Assembly (NCBI GenBank): GCA_028819845.1
Contig: JAPPKS010000034.1
Coordinates: 50,217-114,216 of the forward strand
Reading direction: 5' to 3'
Origin: Candidatus Poribacteria bacterium
Lineage (GTDB): Bacteria; Poribacteria; WGA-4E; PCPOR2b
Length of the DNA: 64,000 nt
Shown: piece by piece, positions 1 through 8,777 of the stretch
Layout of the letters: the number at the start of each line of letters is the position of its first letter
Position numbering within the stretch: the first letter of the stretch is position 1
The notes under the pieces: model-generated
What the model saw: the letters and a program-made list of their open reading frames with translations, nothing else
Database searches by the model: none
Told to the model about the DNA's origin: nothing
Program-made: the position numbers and the translations under genes

Positions 1-427
1 ATTCATAACCCATCATTCAATCACAGTTCTTGTAGGTTGGGTAGAGCGGATAATCCCAAAACGGTTCAGGCTGCAATCGACGTTCAGAATTTCTAATGAT
101 GCTATGGTAAATACACACGGCGCGAAACCCAACGCTTTTGTAACCTCACGCAACCCCATCAAGCTCGATTATCAGAAATCATTCATTGGCTCATTGCGCT
201 GTGGGAGAGGCTTCCCAGCCTCGATTTTCATTCACGCCTTGTGTATATATGTACCCAAATGACTCAATTTAATCATAGCCCATCATTTAATCAAAAATAT
301 CACAGTTCTTATCCATTGGCTTATGCAATATTCATCTCGCGATGGGTTGGTGCTAAGGTCGACTATGTGGTACAATTTCAGCAGTAGTAAATCTGACGCG
401 TTTCGTGTGCGAAGGAGGACAAGATTA
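1..427. other. Gene-free left edge with nested repeats
   Basis: No gene is supported here. Besides the GTAGGTTGGG element it contains a direct repeat of the CCCATCATT(C/T)AATCA...CACAGTTCTT type at about 3-31 and 272-310. At 200-226 lies the palindromic GTGGGAGAGGCTTCCCAGCC element, whose relatives are at 48218-48244 and 29270-29294. Confidence 0.6.
31..147 (+). repeat. GTAGGTTGGG-type intergenic repeat, copy 1
   Basis: This ~117-bp element begins TGTAGGTTGGGTAGAGCGG and ends GCGAAACCCAACGC followed by TAACCTC. The inner ends GTTGGGT and ACCCAAC are inverted repeats. Nearly the same sequence occurs inverted at 7481-7598, and a diverged copy lies at 7253-7358. It looks like a non-autonomous MITE-type element; it encodes nothing recognisable. 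Confidence 0.7.
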
Positions 428-3064
428 TTGAGCAATATGTTGCGTAACGCATTTTCCCAGCTTATCATTGGTGTCGTCTCTCTATTTCTCGCCCTTGCTT
501 CCGCTAAGGCTGAGATTAGCAGCCCAGAAGATGTGCTTGGCTTCCGTGTCGGCGGCGACTACAAATTGGCGCGTTGGGAGTCAATTACAGATTATCTGAA
601 ACAATTGGCCGAGGTTTCTGATCGGGTAATTCTGGAGAATCACGGCAAAACCACGGAAGGACACGATTTTGCGCTCGTGTTAATATCGTCGCCAGAAAAT
701 TTGGCGAACCGGGAATATTTCAAAGCGATTCAGGGAAAACTCGCCGATCCGCGCGGACAGGATGCATCTGAATTGGACCAGCTTTGTCGTGAAGGCAAAG
801 CAGTCGTTCTAATTAACTGCAATTTACACTCGACAGAGATTGCATCGTCACAGATGTCTATGGAACTCGCCTTTCGGCTCGCGACCGAAAATACGAAACA
901 AATCCAAGAAATTCTCGAAAATGTGATTATTCTGCTAATTCCTTCCTCGAATCCTGACGGGTTGAACATGGTCATCGATTGGTACAATCGCTGCGTCGGC
1001 ACGCCGTATGAGGGTTCGCCCATGCCTTGGCTATATCACAAATACACTGGCCACGATAACAACCGTGATTGGTTCATGCTAACGCAGATTGAGACGCAAA
1101 TCGTAACCCGAATCCTTTATGAGGAATGGTTTCCTCAAGTCGTCTACGATGTTCACGAGATGGGCAATAGAGGCGCACGGTTTGTCATCCCCCCATATTT
1201 CGATCCCGTAAATCCCAATATCCACCCGATTCTACAGCGCGAACTCTCCCTGATCGGTGCACAAATCGCGCTGGATCTCACTTCGCAGGGATTCACCGGT
1301 GTTCTCTCCAGCGCAGTATACGACATGTGGTGGCACGGAGGTTTTCGCACCGTACCTTATCGCCATAACATGGTGGGCATACTGACCGAAGCTGCGAGAG
1401 TCAACATCGCTTCGCCAATCTTTCAACCTCGCAGCACCTTGAAAGGGCACCGACGCGGTCTCGGAAAGTATTCACTGCAGACCAACTTCCCTGAGCCGTG
1501 GCCCGGCGGTTGGTGGCGGTTACGTAACATCATTGACTATGAACTGTCTGCGTCGTTTTCAATTCTTTCGTGCGTCGCCAAACATAAGACGATGTTCCTC
1601 TCAAATTTCGTCAAAATGGGACGCCTTGCAGTGGAAAAGGGGAATAGTGAGCCGCCGCGAGCATTTCTTGTGCCGCTTAACCAACGCGACCTCAATAACG
1701 CGCTAAATATGCTAAGTATCTTGCAGCATGGCGGCGTAGAGATTCATCGGGCAAATGCAAGCTTTTCTGCGGATGGCGTCGAATATCCTGCGGGCACCTA
1801 CGTAATTTCGATGGCGCAGCCGTTTCGCGGACATGCCAAAGATTTGCTAGAAGTGCAGAAATACCCGGAACGGCGCGCAGGTCCCAACGCGCCGCCCGAA
1901 CGTCCGTATGACATCGCTGGCTGGACGCTCCCGTTACAGATGGGCGTGAAAGTAATCACGGTCGTTGACGACTTCGACGCCCATCTCATCCGAGTGGAAG
2001 AAATTCCAAAATTGCAGGGGCGATTACACACGGTATCTGACCCTGTTGCGTATCTTTTCAAAAACCAAACAAACGCAGAGACTATTGCACTCAATCGATT
2101 GCTAGCTTCGGAAGGATACACGCTCTACTGGTCGCCTAAAGCACATGCAATAGGCGGTCAAAATTTTCCACGCGGATCTATTTTAATCACGACGACAGAA
2201 ATTCCACAGCTTGCTTCAACCAATCTTCAAGAACTCGCTCATTCATTAGGAATTGAAATCCACGCAATGGCTGTTCTGCCCGATAAAGATCCAGATGTGA
2301 AGTTAACGCGGCCCCGTCTAGGGCTCTACAAACCTTGGGTCGCCAATATGGATGAAGGTTGGACTCGGTGGGTGCTAGACCAGCACGAATTCGCCTATCG
2401 CAGTCTAACCGATGCTGAGATACGATCTGGCGATTTAGATAATCGATACGATGCAATTATCCTGCCCGATATGAACCCATCAAAAACGATTAACGGTCAC
2501 GCTGAAGGCGCATTACCGCCGGAATATGTCGGCGGAATCGGGTTGGAGGGCGCCGCTAATCTTCGTACCTTCGTTGAAAACGGTGGCACCCTTATCTGTC
2601 TGAACCGCGCGTCGCAGCTTCCAGGACGTTATTTCGGACTGGACATTAATAACGCTCTTGATCCGCCCGGCGAATCCAATCAGCAGGCAACCAAGCCTGA
2701 TCCATTCTTCTGTCCCGGATCGCTGCTGCGTGTTTTCGTCGATACAACGCATCCGATTGGGTATGGACTAGATCGTGAAATGGCAGTATTTTTCAAGTCA
2801 GGACCAGCTCTTGAGGCGAGAGGCGGGAAGCCCGTTGCCTCCTATCCTGACTTTAATCCGCTCATGAGCGGCTGGATTCAGGGCGATAAACGCATCCGAC
2901 GAAAAGGCGCGCTCTGGGATGTCAAACTTGGAAAAGGGCATATCATCTTATTCGGCTTCAAGCCTCAGCACCGCGCGCAATCCCAAGGGACGTTTAAGCT
3001 GTTGTTTAACGCCATTTACTATGCATCATGGGGCGAGCAGGACAGCGAGTTAAACAACAAATAA
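428..3064 (+). CDS. Secreted M14-family zinc carboxypeptidase-like protein
   Basis: Predicted exported metallopeptidase of the M14 family, which removes C-terminal residues or cleaves cell-wall-type peptides with a single Zn ion. An AGGAGG at 413-418 sits 9 nt before an in-frame TTG at 428, so I take that start (878 aa); ATG 437 is the alternative and gives the same signal peptide (MLRNAFSQLIIGVV...ASAKA). The zinc motif HSTE is at H134/E137 and the third ligand is H243 in DVHEMG. NPDG lies between them, and E321 in LTEAAR is a good candidate for the catalytic Glu. The C-terminal ~250 residues (YDAIILPD, GGTLICLN, ILFGFKPQHRAQ) resemble a glutamine-amidotransferase-like fold, as in other large M14 proteins. 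It stands alone upstream of a repeat-rich spacer. The family is confident; the substrate is unknown. Confidence 0.88.
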   Translation: MSNMLRNAFSQLIIGVVSLFLALASAKAEISSPEDVLGFRVGGDYKLARWESITDYLKQLAEVSDRVILENHGKTTEGHDFALVLISSPENLANREYFKAIQGKLADPRGQDASELDQLCREGKAVVLINCNLHSTEIASSQMSMELAFRLATENTKQIQEILENVIILLIPSSNPDGLNMVIDWYNRCVGTPYEGSPMPWLYHKYTGHDNNRDWFMLTQIETQIVTRILYEEWFPQVVYDVHEMGNRGARFVIPPYFDPVNPNIHPILQRELSLIGAQIALDLTSQGFTGVLSSAVYDMWWHGGFRTVPYRHNMVGILTEAARVNIASPIFQPRSTLKGHRRGLGKYSLQTNFPEPWPGGWWRLRNIIDYELSASFSILSCVAKHKTMFLSNFVKMGRLAVEKGNSEPPRAFLVPLNQRDLNNALNMLSILQHGGVEIHRANASFSADGVEYPAGTYVISMAQPFRGHAKDLLEVQKYPERRAGPNAPPERPYDIAGWTLPLQMGVKVITVVDDFDAHLIRVEEIPKLQGRLHTVSDPVAYLFKNQTNAETIALNRLLASEGYTLYWSPKAHAIGGQNFPRGSILITTTEIPQLASTNLQELAHSLGIEIHAMAVLPDKDPDVKLTRPRLGLYKPWVANMDEGWTRWVLDQHEFAYRSLTDAEIRSGDLDNRYDAIILPDMNPSKTINGHAEGALPPEYVGGIGLEGAANLRTFVENGGTLICLNRASQLPGRYFGLDINNALDPPGESNQQATKPDPFFCPGSLLRVFVDTTHPIGYGLDREMAVFFKSGPALEARGGKPVASYPDFNPLMSGWIQGDKRIRRKGALWDVKLGKGHIILFGFKPQHRAQSQGTFKLLFNAIYYASWGEQDSELNNK

Positions 3065-3151
3065 AAACAAAAAAGCAGGTTCGCCTCAACCAATAGTGAA
3101 CCCCGGCGCCCCAATCACTCCACAGTTCATTTATCACAAAAAATGTATTTT

Positions 3152-3184
3152 GAAACCGAGTTTTTTTCTTTAAAACTCGGTTTC
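3152..3184. repeat. GAAACCGAG hairpin, copy 1
   Basis: GAAACCGAGTTTT pairs perfectly with AAAACTCGGTTTC around a 7-nt T-rich loop. Further copies are at 24828-24859 and 29444-29475. Copy 1 lies just after the M14 gene and could also help end transcription. Confidence 0.75.
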
Positions 3185-3260
3185 TTTAGAACCTGTTTGG
3201 AAATTCATTTTATACAGCTCCAGAGCGGCGGCAGGCGTATAGTATCCCCCTACCTTCCGC

Positions 3261-3321
3261 ATGCGGGGCATCTTGCCCCGCATGTGCCAACACCCCCTGT
3301 AGGCGGGGCATCTTGCCCCGC
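3261..3321. repeat. Two GCGGGGCA/TGCCCCGC hairpins
   Basis: ATGCGGGGCA TCT TGCCCCGCAT at 3261-3283 is a perfect 10-bp stem. A second hairpin with the same core is at 3303-3321, followed by the CCTGTAGGCGGG phrase. The same core recurs at 25207-25225. Confidence 0.7.
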
Positions 3322-3418
3322 GTGTACCAACACGCCCTGTAGGCGGGAATCAAGCGAGCGAATAGCGAATGTGTAAACCATCAACGCGGCTAATGTAAAT
3401 TAACGCAAAAATCTCCCG

Positions 3419-4273
3419 ATGACAACAAACCCCAATTTTACCGATGAACCGCAGCCAACCGAATCTACCGCTCGTTACCGTGCCATAGATGTAAACGTTC
3501 CGAGCAATCTGGAAAACATCAGAATCATCCTGCTTGAGCCGAGAGAGCCGGGCAATATTGGATCCGTCGCCCGCGTGATAAAAGGCATGGGGATGTCGCA
3601 GTTCTATCTGGTAAACCCTGTACCATTTTTGGATGTTGACGCAACATGGTACATGGCACACGGCGCCGCCGACATTGTCGAAAACTGCTGCGTCGTGGAT
3701 ACGCTGGAGGAGGCGTTCAGCGGAATTCACTTTGTAGTAGGCACTACCCATCGGCTCCGCGACCCCAAGTTGCCACCCGCCGCACCCGCAAGAGAAGCAG
3801 CACTCAAGATTGCCGCAATTTCTCAAAACCAGTCGGTTGCGCTGCTTTTCGGCCGTGAGGATTTTGGCTTATCCACCCATCACATTAGCCGTTGCCAGTT
3901 GACGGCGAGCATACCGATGGCGACCAAAAACCCTTCTTTGAACCTAGCGCAAGCAGTACAAATCTTCGCCTACGAAATCTTCATCGCTAGTGCAGGCGAC
4001 ATTCTACCCGCCGAACTGAATTATGCTGAGATAGGTGAAGTTGAAGCGTTTTACAATCGTGTAATTGAACTACTCAATCTCATTGGCGTTTCGCCGTACA
4101 ATCATGATTGGGAGACGTACCTGCGCTCGTTGAGGCGTGTATTTTCACGCACCCGCCTCGAAGAACGCGATATCGCAACGTTGGACATGGTCTTTTCAAC
4201 GGCGAGGCGTTACATAGAAAGGTTAAATCATCAGCTTGAAGAAACCGCCAATAATCAATCGACAGCGCCGTAG
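3419..4273 (+). CDS. trmJ: TrmJ-type tRNA/rRNA 2'-O-methyltransferase (SpoU/TrmH family)
   Basis: Cytoplasmic SPOUT methyltransferase that uses S-adenosylmethionine to methylate the ribose 2'-OH of a tRNA nucleotide; TrmJ enzymes act at position 32. All three SPOUT motifs are visible: NIGSVAR (residues 46-52), LLFGREDFGLS (142-152) and IPMATKNPSLNLAQAV (165-180), which form the knotted SAM site. The protein is 284 aa. Its C-terminal ~100 residues, with a conserved-looking SLRRVFSRTRLEERDI stretch, match the TrmJ rather than the TrmH layout. The first ~30 residues look poorly conserved and the start has no strong ribosome-binding site, so a slightly later start is possible. It is followed 38 nt later by a DUF58 gene on the same strand. 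The exact target nucleotide is inferred from the family only. Confidence 0.9.
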   Translation: MTTNPNFTDEPQPTESTARYRAIDVNVPSNLENIRIILLEPREPGNIGSVARVIKGMGMSQFYLVNPVPFLDVDATWYMAHGAADIVENCCVVDTLEEAFSGIHFVVGTTHRLRDPKLPPAAPAREAALKIAAISQNQSVALLFGREDFGLSTHHISRCQLTASIPMATKNPSLNLAQAVQIFAYEIFIASAGDILPAELNYAEIGEVEAFYNRVIELLNLIGVSPYNHDWETYLRSLRRVFSRTRLEERDIATLDMVFSTARRYIERLNHQLEETANNQSTAP

Positions 4274-4311
4274 GCCGCATTTTTTCAATTGCCAACAATT
4301 TTGGAGTCACA

Positions 4312-5202
4312 ATGAGAACATTTCATAAATTTCTAGATCCGGTCGCGCTGTCTCGATTGGGCGACATGGAGTTAGTCGCTCGTCTCGTCGTGGAGGGTTT
4401 CATCACGGGTCTGCACAAGAGCCCTTATCAAGGCTTCAGCGTTGAATTTGCCGAACATCGCCAATACATGCCCGGCGACGAAATCCGTTATATCGATTGG
4501 AAAGTGTACGGAAAATCGGATCGCTACTATGTCAAAAAGTTTGAAGAAGAGACAAATCTCCGTACCTATATCTTGCTCGATGCGAGCGGCTCTATGAACT
4601 ATAAATACGATGAGAAAACGCTAACCAAGTTTGAGTACGGTTGCTACCTCGCTGCATCGCTTTCCTACTTAATGCTAAAGCAACGGGATTCAGTCGGGTT
4701 GGCGGTTTTCGACACAAATATCCGAAACTACATTCCGCCTCGAGGTACTGCGCCCCATTTGCACGCTATCATGTCTGTCCTCGAAAAAGCTCAACCGGGA
4801 AATGAGACGAATATCAGCGCTATCCTTCACGAACTCGCCAAGCGAATTGTTCGCCGCGGGTTAGTGATTGTCATCTCCGACTTCCTTGACCAACCGTCAG
4901 AGGTGCTTTCCGCACTCAAGCATTTCCGCCATCGCAAGCACGAGGTCATCGCTTTTCATCTGCTCGATAGCGCAGAGATGACATTTCCGTTCGAAGGGCC
5001 CGTTGTCTTCCAAGATATGGAGACTGGCAAAACACTGCAAACGCAGTCGGAGGCGCTTAAAGCCGGTTATCTCGACCAACTCAATTCATTCATTCAAGAT
5101 TACCGGCGGGGATGCGGTTCCAGCCTAATTGACTACGTACAGCTCGACACATCAACGCCATTCGACTACGCCCTGTCATCATATCTCTCGCGCCGAAAGT
5201 AG
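4312..5202 (+). CDS. DUF58 domain protein with vWA-like metal site
   Basis: A 296-aa DUF58 protein. The signature YMPGDEIRYIDWKVYGK (residues 52-68) is the hallmark of the family. It is followed by a von Willebrand A-type MIDAS loop, DASGSM (90-95), and a long vWA-like fold to the C-terminus. There is no signal peptide, so it is probably cytosolic or membrane-associated. DUF58 proteins are normally encoded beside a MoxR AAA ATPase and are thought to work with it as a chaperone or metal-insertion pair. Here the only MoxR gene is 10 kb away on the other strand (15583-16560), and the other usual partners (RDD, SpoIIM-like) are at 43.4-45.3 kb. It lies between trmJ and an S9 peptidase. The function within the system is unknown. 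Confidence 0.88.
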   Translation: MRTFHKFLDPVALSRLGDMELVARLVVEGFITGLHKSPYQGFSVEFAEHRQYMPGDEIRYIDWKVYGKSDRYYVKKFEEETNLRTYILLDASGSMNYKYDEKTLTKFEYGCYLAASLSYLMLKQRDSVGLAVFDTNIRNYIPPRGTAPHLHAIMSVLEKAQPGNETNISAILHELAKRIVRRGLVIVISDFLDQPSEVLSALKHFRHRKHEVIAFHLLDSAEMTFPFEGPVVFQDMETGKTLQTQSEALKAGYLDQLNSFIQDYRRGCGSSLIDYVQLDTSTPFDYALSSYLSRRK

Positions 5203-5378
5203 GTTTAATTTAACATAACTTCCAACGGACAGCAAACTTCTTACTCCTACCCTCACCAACGTATTTGAAGTTAAAATGGCACACCACTATTCGTAATGGA
5301 CGCTTTTTAACCCGAATGAACAGCTCACTTCAGCCCACGAAATCCAGGGCTTTATATAACAAGCGGCAAAGGACTGAT

Positions 5379-7211
5379 ATGAAGAAGCATAGACCAGTCT
5401 CTCTTGATGATGTAGTGTCGTCCCCATATTCAAGGGTTGGGCCAAGCGATTTGTCATGCGACGGCAATCGTGTTGCGTACGTCTTTGAAGGCCGGATTCA
5501 CCTCATTGAAGTTGCCATGGGCAGCGATATAGAGCTTTTTGATGGGACTTTGCCAAAATGGTCACCGGTCAATCCACGGACGTTTGCCTTCCGAAAACCG
5601 GAGACGGACGGCATCTGGATTTACACCGCAGACCGATCAGACCGTCAAGTTAGTCCTCAGATTGGACATGTTAACTTGATTGAATGGTCGCACGATGGTC
5701 AATATCTTGCTACTGTTAGTTCAAAACAGTTTCCGAGACCTGATACTATAGAAAAACCCGACTTTGATACAATCATCAACGTTCGCCCTGAACCGCCATT
5801 GCACGGGAGCGTGTTGAACATAATAGATTATGTAACGGGCAATGTCATATTTTCAACAGAATCAAAAGCTGGCGAACGGTTCGATTCTGTTGGGTGGCAC
5901 CCGGATGGAAGGCTAATTACCGTCGCAAGTTGGTTTGAAAAAGAGGGAATCTACGACTATTTCTATCGCTTGTTTGACATTGACATTCAAACTAACGAAC
6001 AACAGACCCGAATTGAACCGAGCAAACGGGAAATTTCAGATCCCGCATGGGCTCCTGATGGGAGAACACTGGCTTTTTCCTATTGCCCCTATCCTTATGG
6101 TAGTGCAGTCCGCCATCTGTGCGGTCTCATGGATAAAGACAAAAAAGAGATTCGCATGTTGGGCGATGAATTCTATGTGACGGATATTCGTTGGTTACCT
6201 AATAGCCAAACGCTGAACTGTAGCGGTATAAATGGTATGACAAGAAGTATTTTCAGCATTGACATAATTACAGGAAAAACTGAACAAATCACAGGCCGAC
6301 TCGGCACACACAAAATCCACGGCGTCAGCAAGGACGGAAATGTGCTGCTGTACAGTCATGAAAGCCCTCAAACGCTGGCTGAGTTGTTTCTGGTTTCCAG
6401 AAATGACAACCAGCGAAAGAAACTCACACAATTCAGTGATATGATTGCTCAATATGAATTGTCGAACATTGAGGTTGTCTCCTGGAAGTCTTTTGATGGC
6501 TTAACCTTAGAGGGCTTGCTGTTGGCTCCAAAGGGACAATCCATTGAAAAAAACCATCCTACAATTGTCGATTTGCACAGCGGCCCAACCCTTGGCGGAG
6601 AATATGTTTTTGAGCCGGCATGGCACTGGTTATCCGCTCAAGGATACCAGGTTTTCGCTCCGGTTATGCGTGGCAGCCAGCAATACACCTGGTGTCAGCC
6701 TCCGACCGACGAGCTCGATTATAAAGATTCTATGTCTGGCGTTGAGTGGTTAATTCAAAATCATCTTTGCGACCCTGAAAAAATTGGTGTTCATGGCTTT
6801 AGTAACGGAGCCTCGCTTGGCGCATACGCCGTTGGCAATAGCAAGTGCTTCCGCGCCGCAGCGTTGATTGGAGGGACTTACGACTATCGGCTGTGGATAG
6901 GAATCCAGACGATGGCTCTTTCCGTCTGCGTTGAAGAATTAAACGGGATGCCGTGGGAAGTGCCTGACGTATATAAACAGCTTTCCCCGATAACTTATGC
7001 TCAAAATGTGAGCGCACCTGTATTGCTTCTAAATGGGGAATTAGACCACCAAGTAGACGCAGAACTTTATGCCACCTATCTTAGAAGTGCGGGTAAGAAA
7101 GTTGAGTACATCGTTTACAAAGGGGAAGAGCATTGTCTCCGCAAAAAGGAGCATATTCGAGATCGATGGTCACGGACGCTCGATTGGTTTAATAGGCATC
7201 TTCGGATTTGA
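5379..7211 (+). CDS. S9-family prolyl oligopeptidase-like serine peptidase
   Basis: A 610-aa cytosolic-looking peptidase of the S9 family (acylaminoacyl peptidase / DPP-like). AAAGGA at 5368-5373 with 5-nt spacing supports ATG 5379 over an upstream in-frame ATG at 5265. The first ~370 residues form a propeller with TolB-like blades (WSHDGQYLATVSS, WAPDGRTLAFSY), and the C-terminal ~240 residues are the alpha/beta hydrolase. The catalytic triad can be read as S475 in HGFSNGAS, D556 in GELDHQV and H585 in GEEHCL. No signal peptide is visible. Such enzymes cleave short peptides after proline or remove acylated N-terminal residues; the substrate cannot be told here. It stands alone, 176 nt after the DUF58 gene. 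Confidence 0.88.
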   Translation: MKKHRPVSLDDVVSSPYSRVGPSDLSCDGNRVAYVFEGRIHLIEVAMGSDIELFDGTLPKWSPVNPRTFAFRKPETDGIWIYTADRSDRQVSPQIGHVNLIEWSHDGQYLATVSSKQFPRPDTIEKPDFDTIINVRPEPPLHGSVLNIIDYVTGNVIFSTESKAGERFDSVGWHPDGRLITVASWFEKEGIYDYFYRLFDIDIQTNEQQTRIEPSKREISDPAWAPDGRTLAFSYCPYPYGSAVRHLCGLMDKDKKEIRMLGDEFYVTDIRWLPNSQTLNCSGINGMTRSIFSIDIITGKTEQITGRLGTHKIHGVSKDGNVLLYSHESPQTLAELFLVSRNDNQRKKLTQFSDMIAQYELSNIEVVSWKSFDGLTLEGLLLAPKGQSIEKNHPTIVDLHSGPTLGGEYVFEPAWHWLSAQGYQVFAPVMRGSQQYTWCQPPTDELDYKDSMSGVEWLIQNHLCDPEKIGVHGFSNGASLGAYAVGNSKCFRAAALIGGTYDYRLWIGIQTMALSVCVEELNGMPWEVPDVYKQLSPITYAQNVSAPVLLLNGELDHQVDAELYATYLRSAGKKVEYIVYKGEEHCLRKKEHIRDRWSRTLDWFNRHLRI

Positions 7212-7252
7212 ACTACGCTAAGTGTTCACGTTGTCTGCCACTTTTAAGATTT

Positions 7253-7358
7253 TGTAGGTTGGGTTAAGCGGATATGGTGATACATGCGTAATATCTCGTA
7301 AGAAGTACATACGTTGAGATTTTTTGGTAATTGGAATGGTGGAGCGAAACCCAACGTT
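7253..7358 (+). repeat. GTAGGTTGGG-type repeat, diverged copy 2
   Basis: It begins TGTAGGTTGGGTTAAGCGG and ends GGAGCGAAACCCAACG, with an interior different from copy 1. Same ends and similar length (~106 bp) as the other two copies, so this is the same family with an older interior. Confidence 0.65.
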
Positions 7359-7480
7359 TTGAAACGTTCGGATAGCCGACCGGCAGACGCCAACACCAGA
7401 ACGATTGGAACAAGGAAAAACAATGAGAGTATTTGGAATTCCGAGCGGTGTATTGTATTCGGAATTTGCCAGGTTTGCGC

Positions 7481-7598
7481 GAGGTTATAAAAGCGTTGGG
7501 TTTCGCTCTGCGTGTATTGATTGCAGCATCATTAGAAATTCGGAACGGTTAATTGCGACCGGAACCGTTTTGGAATTATCCGCTCTACCCAACCTACA
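7481..7598 (-). repeat. GTAGGTTGGG-type repeat, copy 3 (inverted)
   Basis: The reverse complement aligns along its whole length with copy 1 at 31-147, sharing the start, the AATTTCTAATGATGCT core and the GCGAAACCCAACGC end. It faces copy 2, so the pair forms a large inverted repeat around ~120 bp. Confidence 0.75.
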
Positions 7599-7798
7599 GA
7601 AACTATCAGTTAAAAACACCTTGACAACGTAAACAAGGGTGCATATAATTATAGACACTAAGGCGTGCTATTTTCTAGTGGATGGGGACATACACCTTTG
7701 GCGTGGAGATTCCGAATCAAAACGCTCAGGTTAGAAGGAATATCCGGATAAAAAACTGAAACAAATTAATTCAGTCCTGTAAATCCAGATTCAGACAA

Positions 7799-8081
7799 AA
7801 TGTGTGACATTTTGTGACATCCGATTATTTTTCAAAAATCAAAATATCATATAAACCCTTACCACAAGCGGGTTTAAGACGATCCCGCCGGACCAATTGT
7901 CGTATCACAACCTGCATCACAGATTGTGATATAATGTGACATTCCGCACAGAGGGCTTAACTCGTTCAATTTCCTTTAAACCCGTACCACAAGCGCGTTC
8001 ACGTAGATCTCTAACCGAGAAAGAAAAATGTCACAACCTGCCTCACAAATTGTGACATGGTGTGAGGTTTTGTGACATTCG
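7799..8081. repeat. Phased TGTGA arrays within a 125-bp duplication
   Basis: TGTGA words are spaced exactly 10 bp apart: two from 7804, two at 7925 and 7935, and three at 8051, 8061 and 8071. The last cluster also folds: TGTCACAA (8029-8036) pairs with TTGTGACA (8070-8077), and CCTCACA (8041-8047) with TGTGAGG (8061-8067). TCACAAATTGTGA (8043-8055) is palindromic. This looks like a protein-binding array or a decayed tandem repeat; no function is known to me. Confidence 0.6.
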
Positions 8082-8173
8082 GTTGACGGTTGGACAATTC
8101 GCCCACCTTGCAAATCTCGCCAAAGAAGAAATATTAGAACCAATCAATACTGGCGCATCATAATTCTCCCCTA

Positions 8174-8734
8174 TCACCACCGCCTCGATGCCTCGTTATA
8201 AAGTTCAATCTGTTGTGCGTTTCGGGGAATCTTAACCGGCACCGATTTTCGTTTACGATTCGCGTCCTTGATGACAATCGGAGCACGCAGTAAATTGCTT
8301 AACGTCACTGCCCGCGACTCATAATACGCCCACATCCGCTGCTCGCTGTACGGGTTGACGACGTATTCTTGTCCGGCGAAAAAATGGTCGTACTTAGGGT
8401 GTTCGAGTTCGATTGTTCTGTCATAGCCATTCAGTACGAACCGCGGCGGGTTGTCTCTGGGCGTATAGCCGCTCAACTTGCATTTCCACACATGGACGGG
8501 AGCCCCGGATTTGTTAATCAGATGAAGGGAGACAACAATCACGAGTCTATGGTTATCGTCGCGGTTGATGAACCAAGAATCATCTTCAATCACTTTGACC
8601 GTGAAATCTTCAATCTGCCGCTTCTTATGGTAGAGCGTTGCGAAAGCAATAAAAGAACCCACGCCAAGCAGCGTCCAGTGTCCCGCAGATGTCGAAAGAA
8701 ATTTGAGAAGTTCTTGTAGGAGAGATTGTAGCAT
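8174..8734 (-). CDS. Hypothetical protein with one N-terminal membrane helix
   Basis: A 186-aa protein I do not recognise. Residues ~17-35 (GHWTLLGVGSFIAFATLY) form one membrane helix followed by the basic HKKRQ, suggesting an N-out, C-in or tail-anchored topology. The remainder is a soluble mixed beta domain (residues ~45-180) with a central LVIVVSLHLINKSGAPVHVW stretch that looks like an immunoglobulin-like or beta-sandwich fold. Its start lies 43 nt beyond the stop of pcm on the same strand, so it may be the last gene of an sppA-pcm transcript. Downstream is the TGTGA array. Expression is plausible because the frame is long, clean and has ordinary codon usage, but the function is unknown. 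Confidence 0.65.
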   Translation of the reverse strand: MLQSLLQELLKFLSTSAGHWTLLGVGSFIAFATLYHKKRQIEDFTVKVIEDDSWFINRDDNHRLVIVVSLHLINKSGAPVHVWKCKLSGYTPRDNPPRFVLNGYDRTIELEHPKYDHFFAGQEYVVNPYSEQRMWAYYESRAVTLSNLLRAPIVIKDANRKRKSVPVKIPRNAQQIELYNEASRRW

Positions 8735-8777
8735 GTCATCCTGTCTTCGCAGGCAAGTCTGATTGCGCCCTAGATAG

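Larger units (their letters stand above)
3065..3418. other. Repeat-filled spacer
   Basis: No convincing gene. It holds a GAAACCGAG hairpin (3152-3184), a CCTGTTTGGAA end resembling the inverted-repeat elements at 25 and 38 kb (3192-3202), and two hairpins built on GCGGGGCATCTTGCCCCGC (3261-3283 and 3303-3321). The short open frame over 3143-3376 is entirely repeat sequence. Confidence 0.6.
7212..8173. other. ~960-bp gene-free repeat region
   Basis: Two GTAGGTTGGG elements lie in opposite orientation (7253-7358 and 7481-7598), with a TCCTGTAAATCCAGATTCAGAC phrase near 7775 that recurs at 48.36 and 57.81 kb. Then comes a ~125-bp direct duplication (about 7853-7945 and 7978-8081) rich in TGTGACA words. 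Just before the end, a short open stretch (GQFAHLANLAKEEILEP, ~8092-8142) resembles the end of a winged-helix segment but cannot be assigned. The 75-codon open frame at 7405-7632 is repeat-derived. Confidence 0.6.

Noticed and set aside
3143-3376. 77-codon open frame on the plus strand
   Set aside because: It lies wholly within hairpin and inverted-repeat elements; the PCRxESS-type translation is repeat DNA.
7405-7632. 75-codon open frame on the plus strand
   Set aside because: Most of it is the inverted GTAGGTTGGG element, which encodes the same kind of peptide wherever it occurs.
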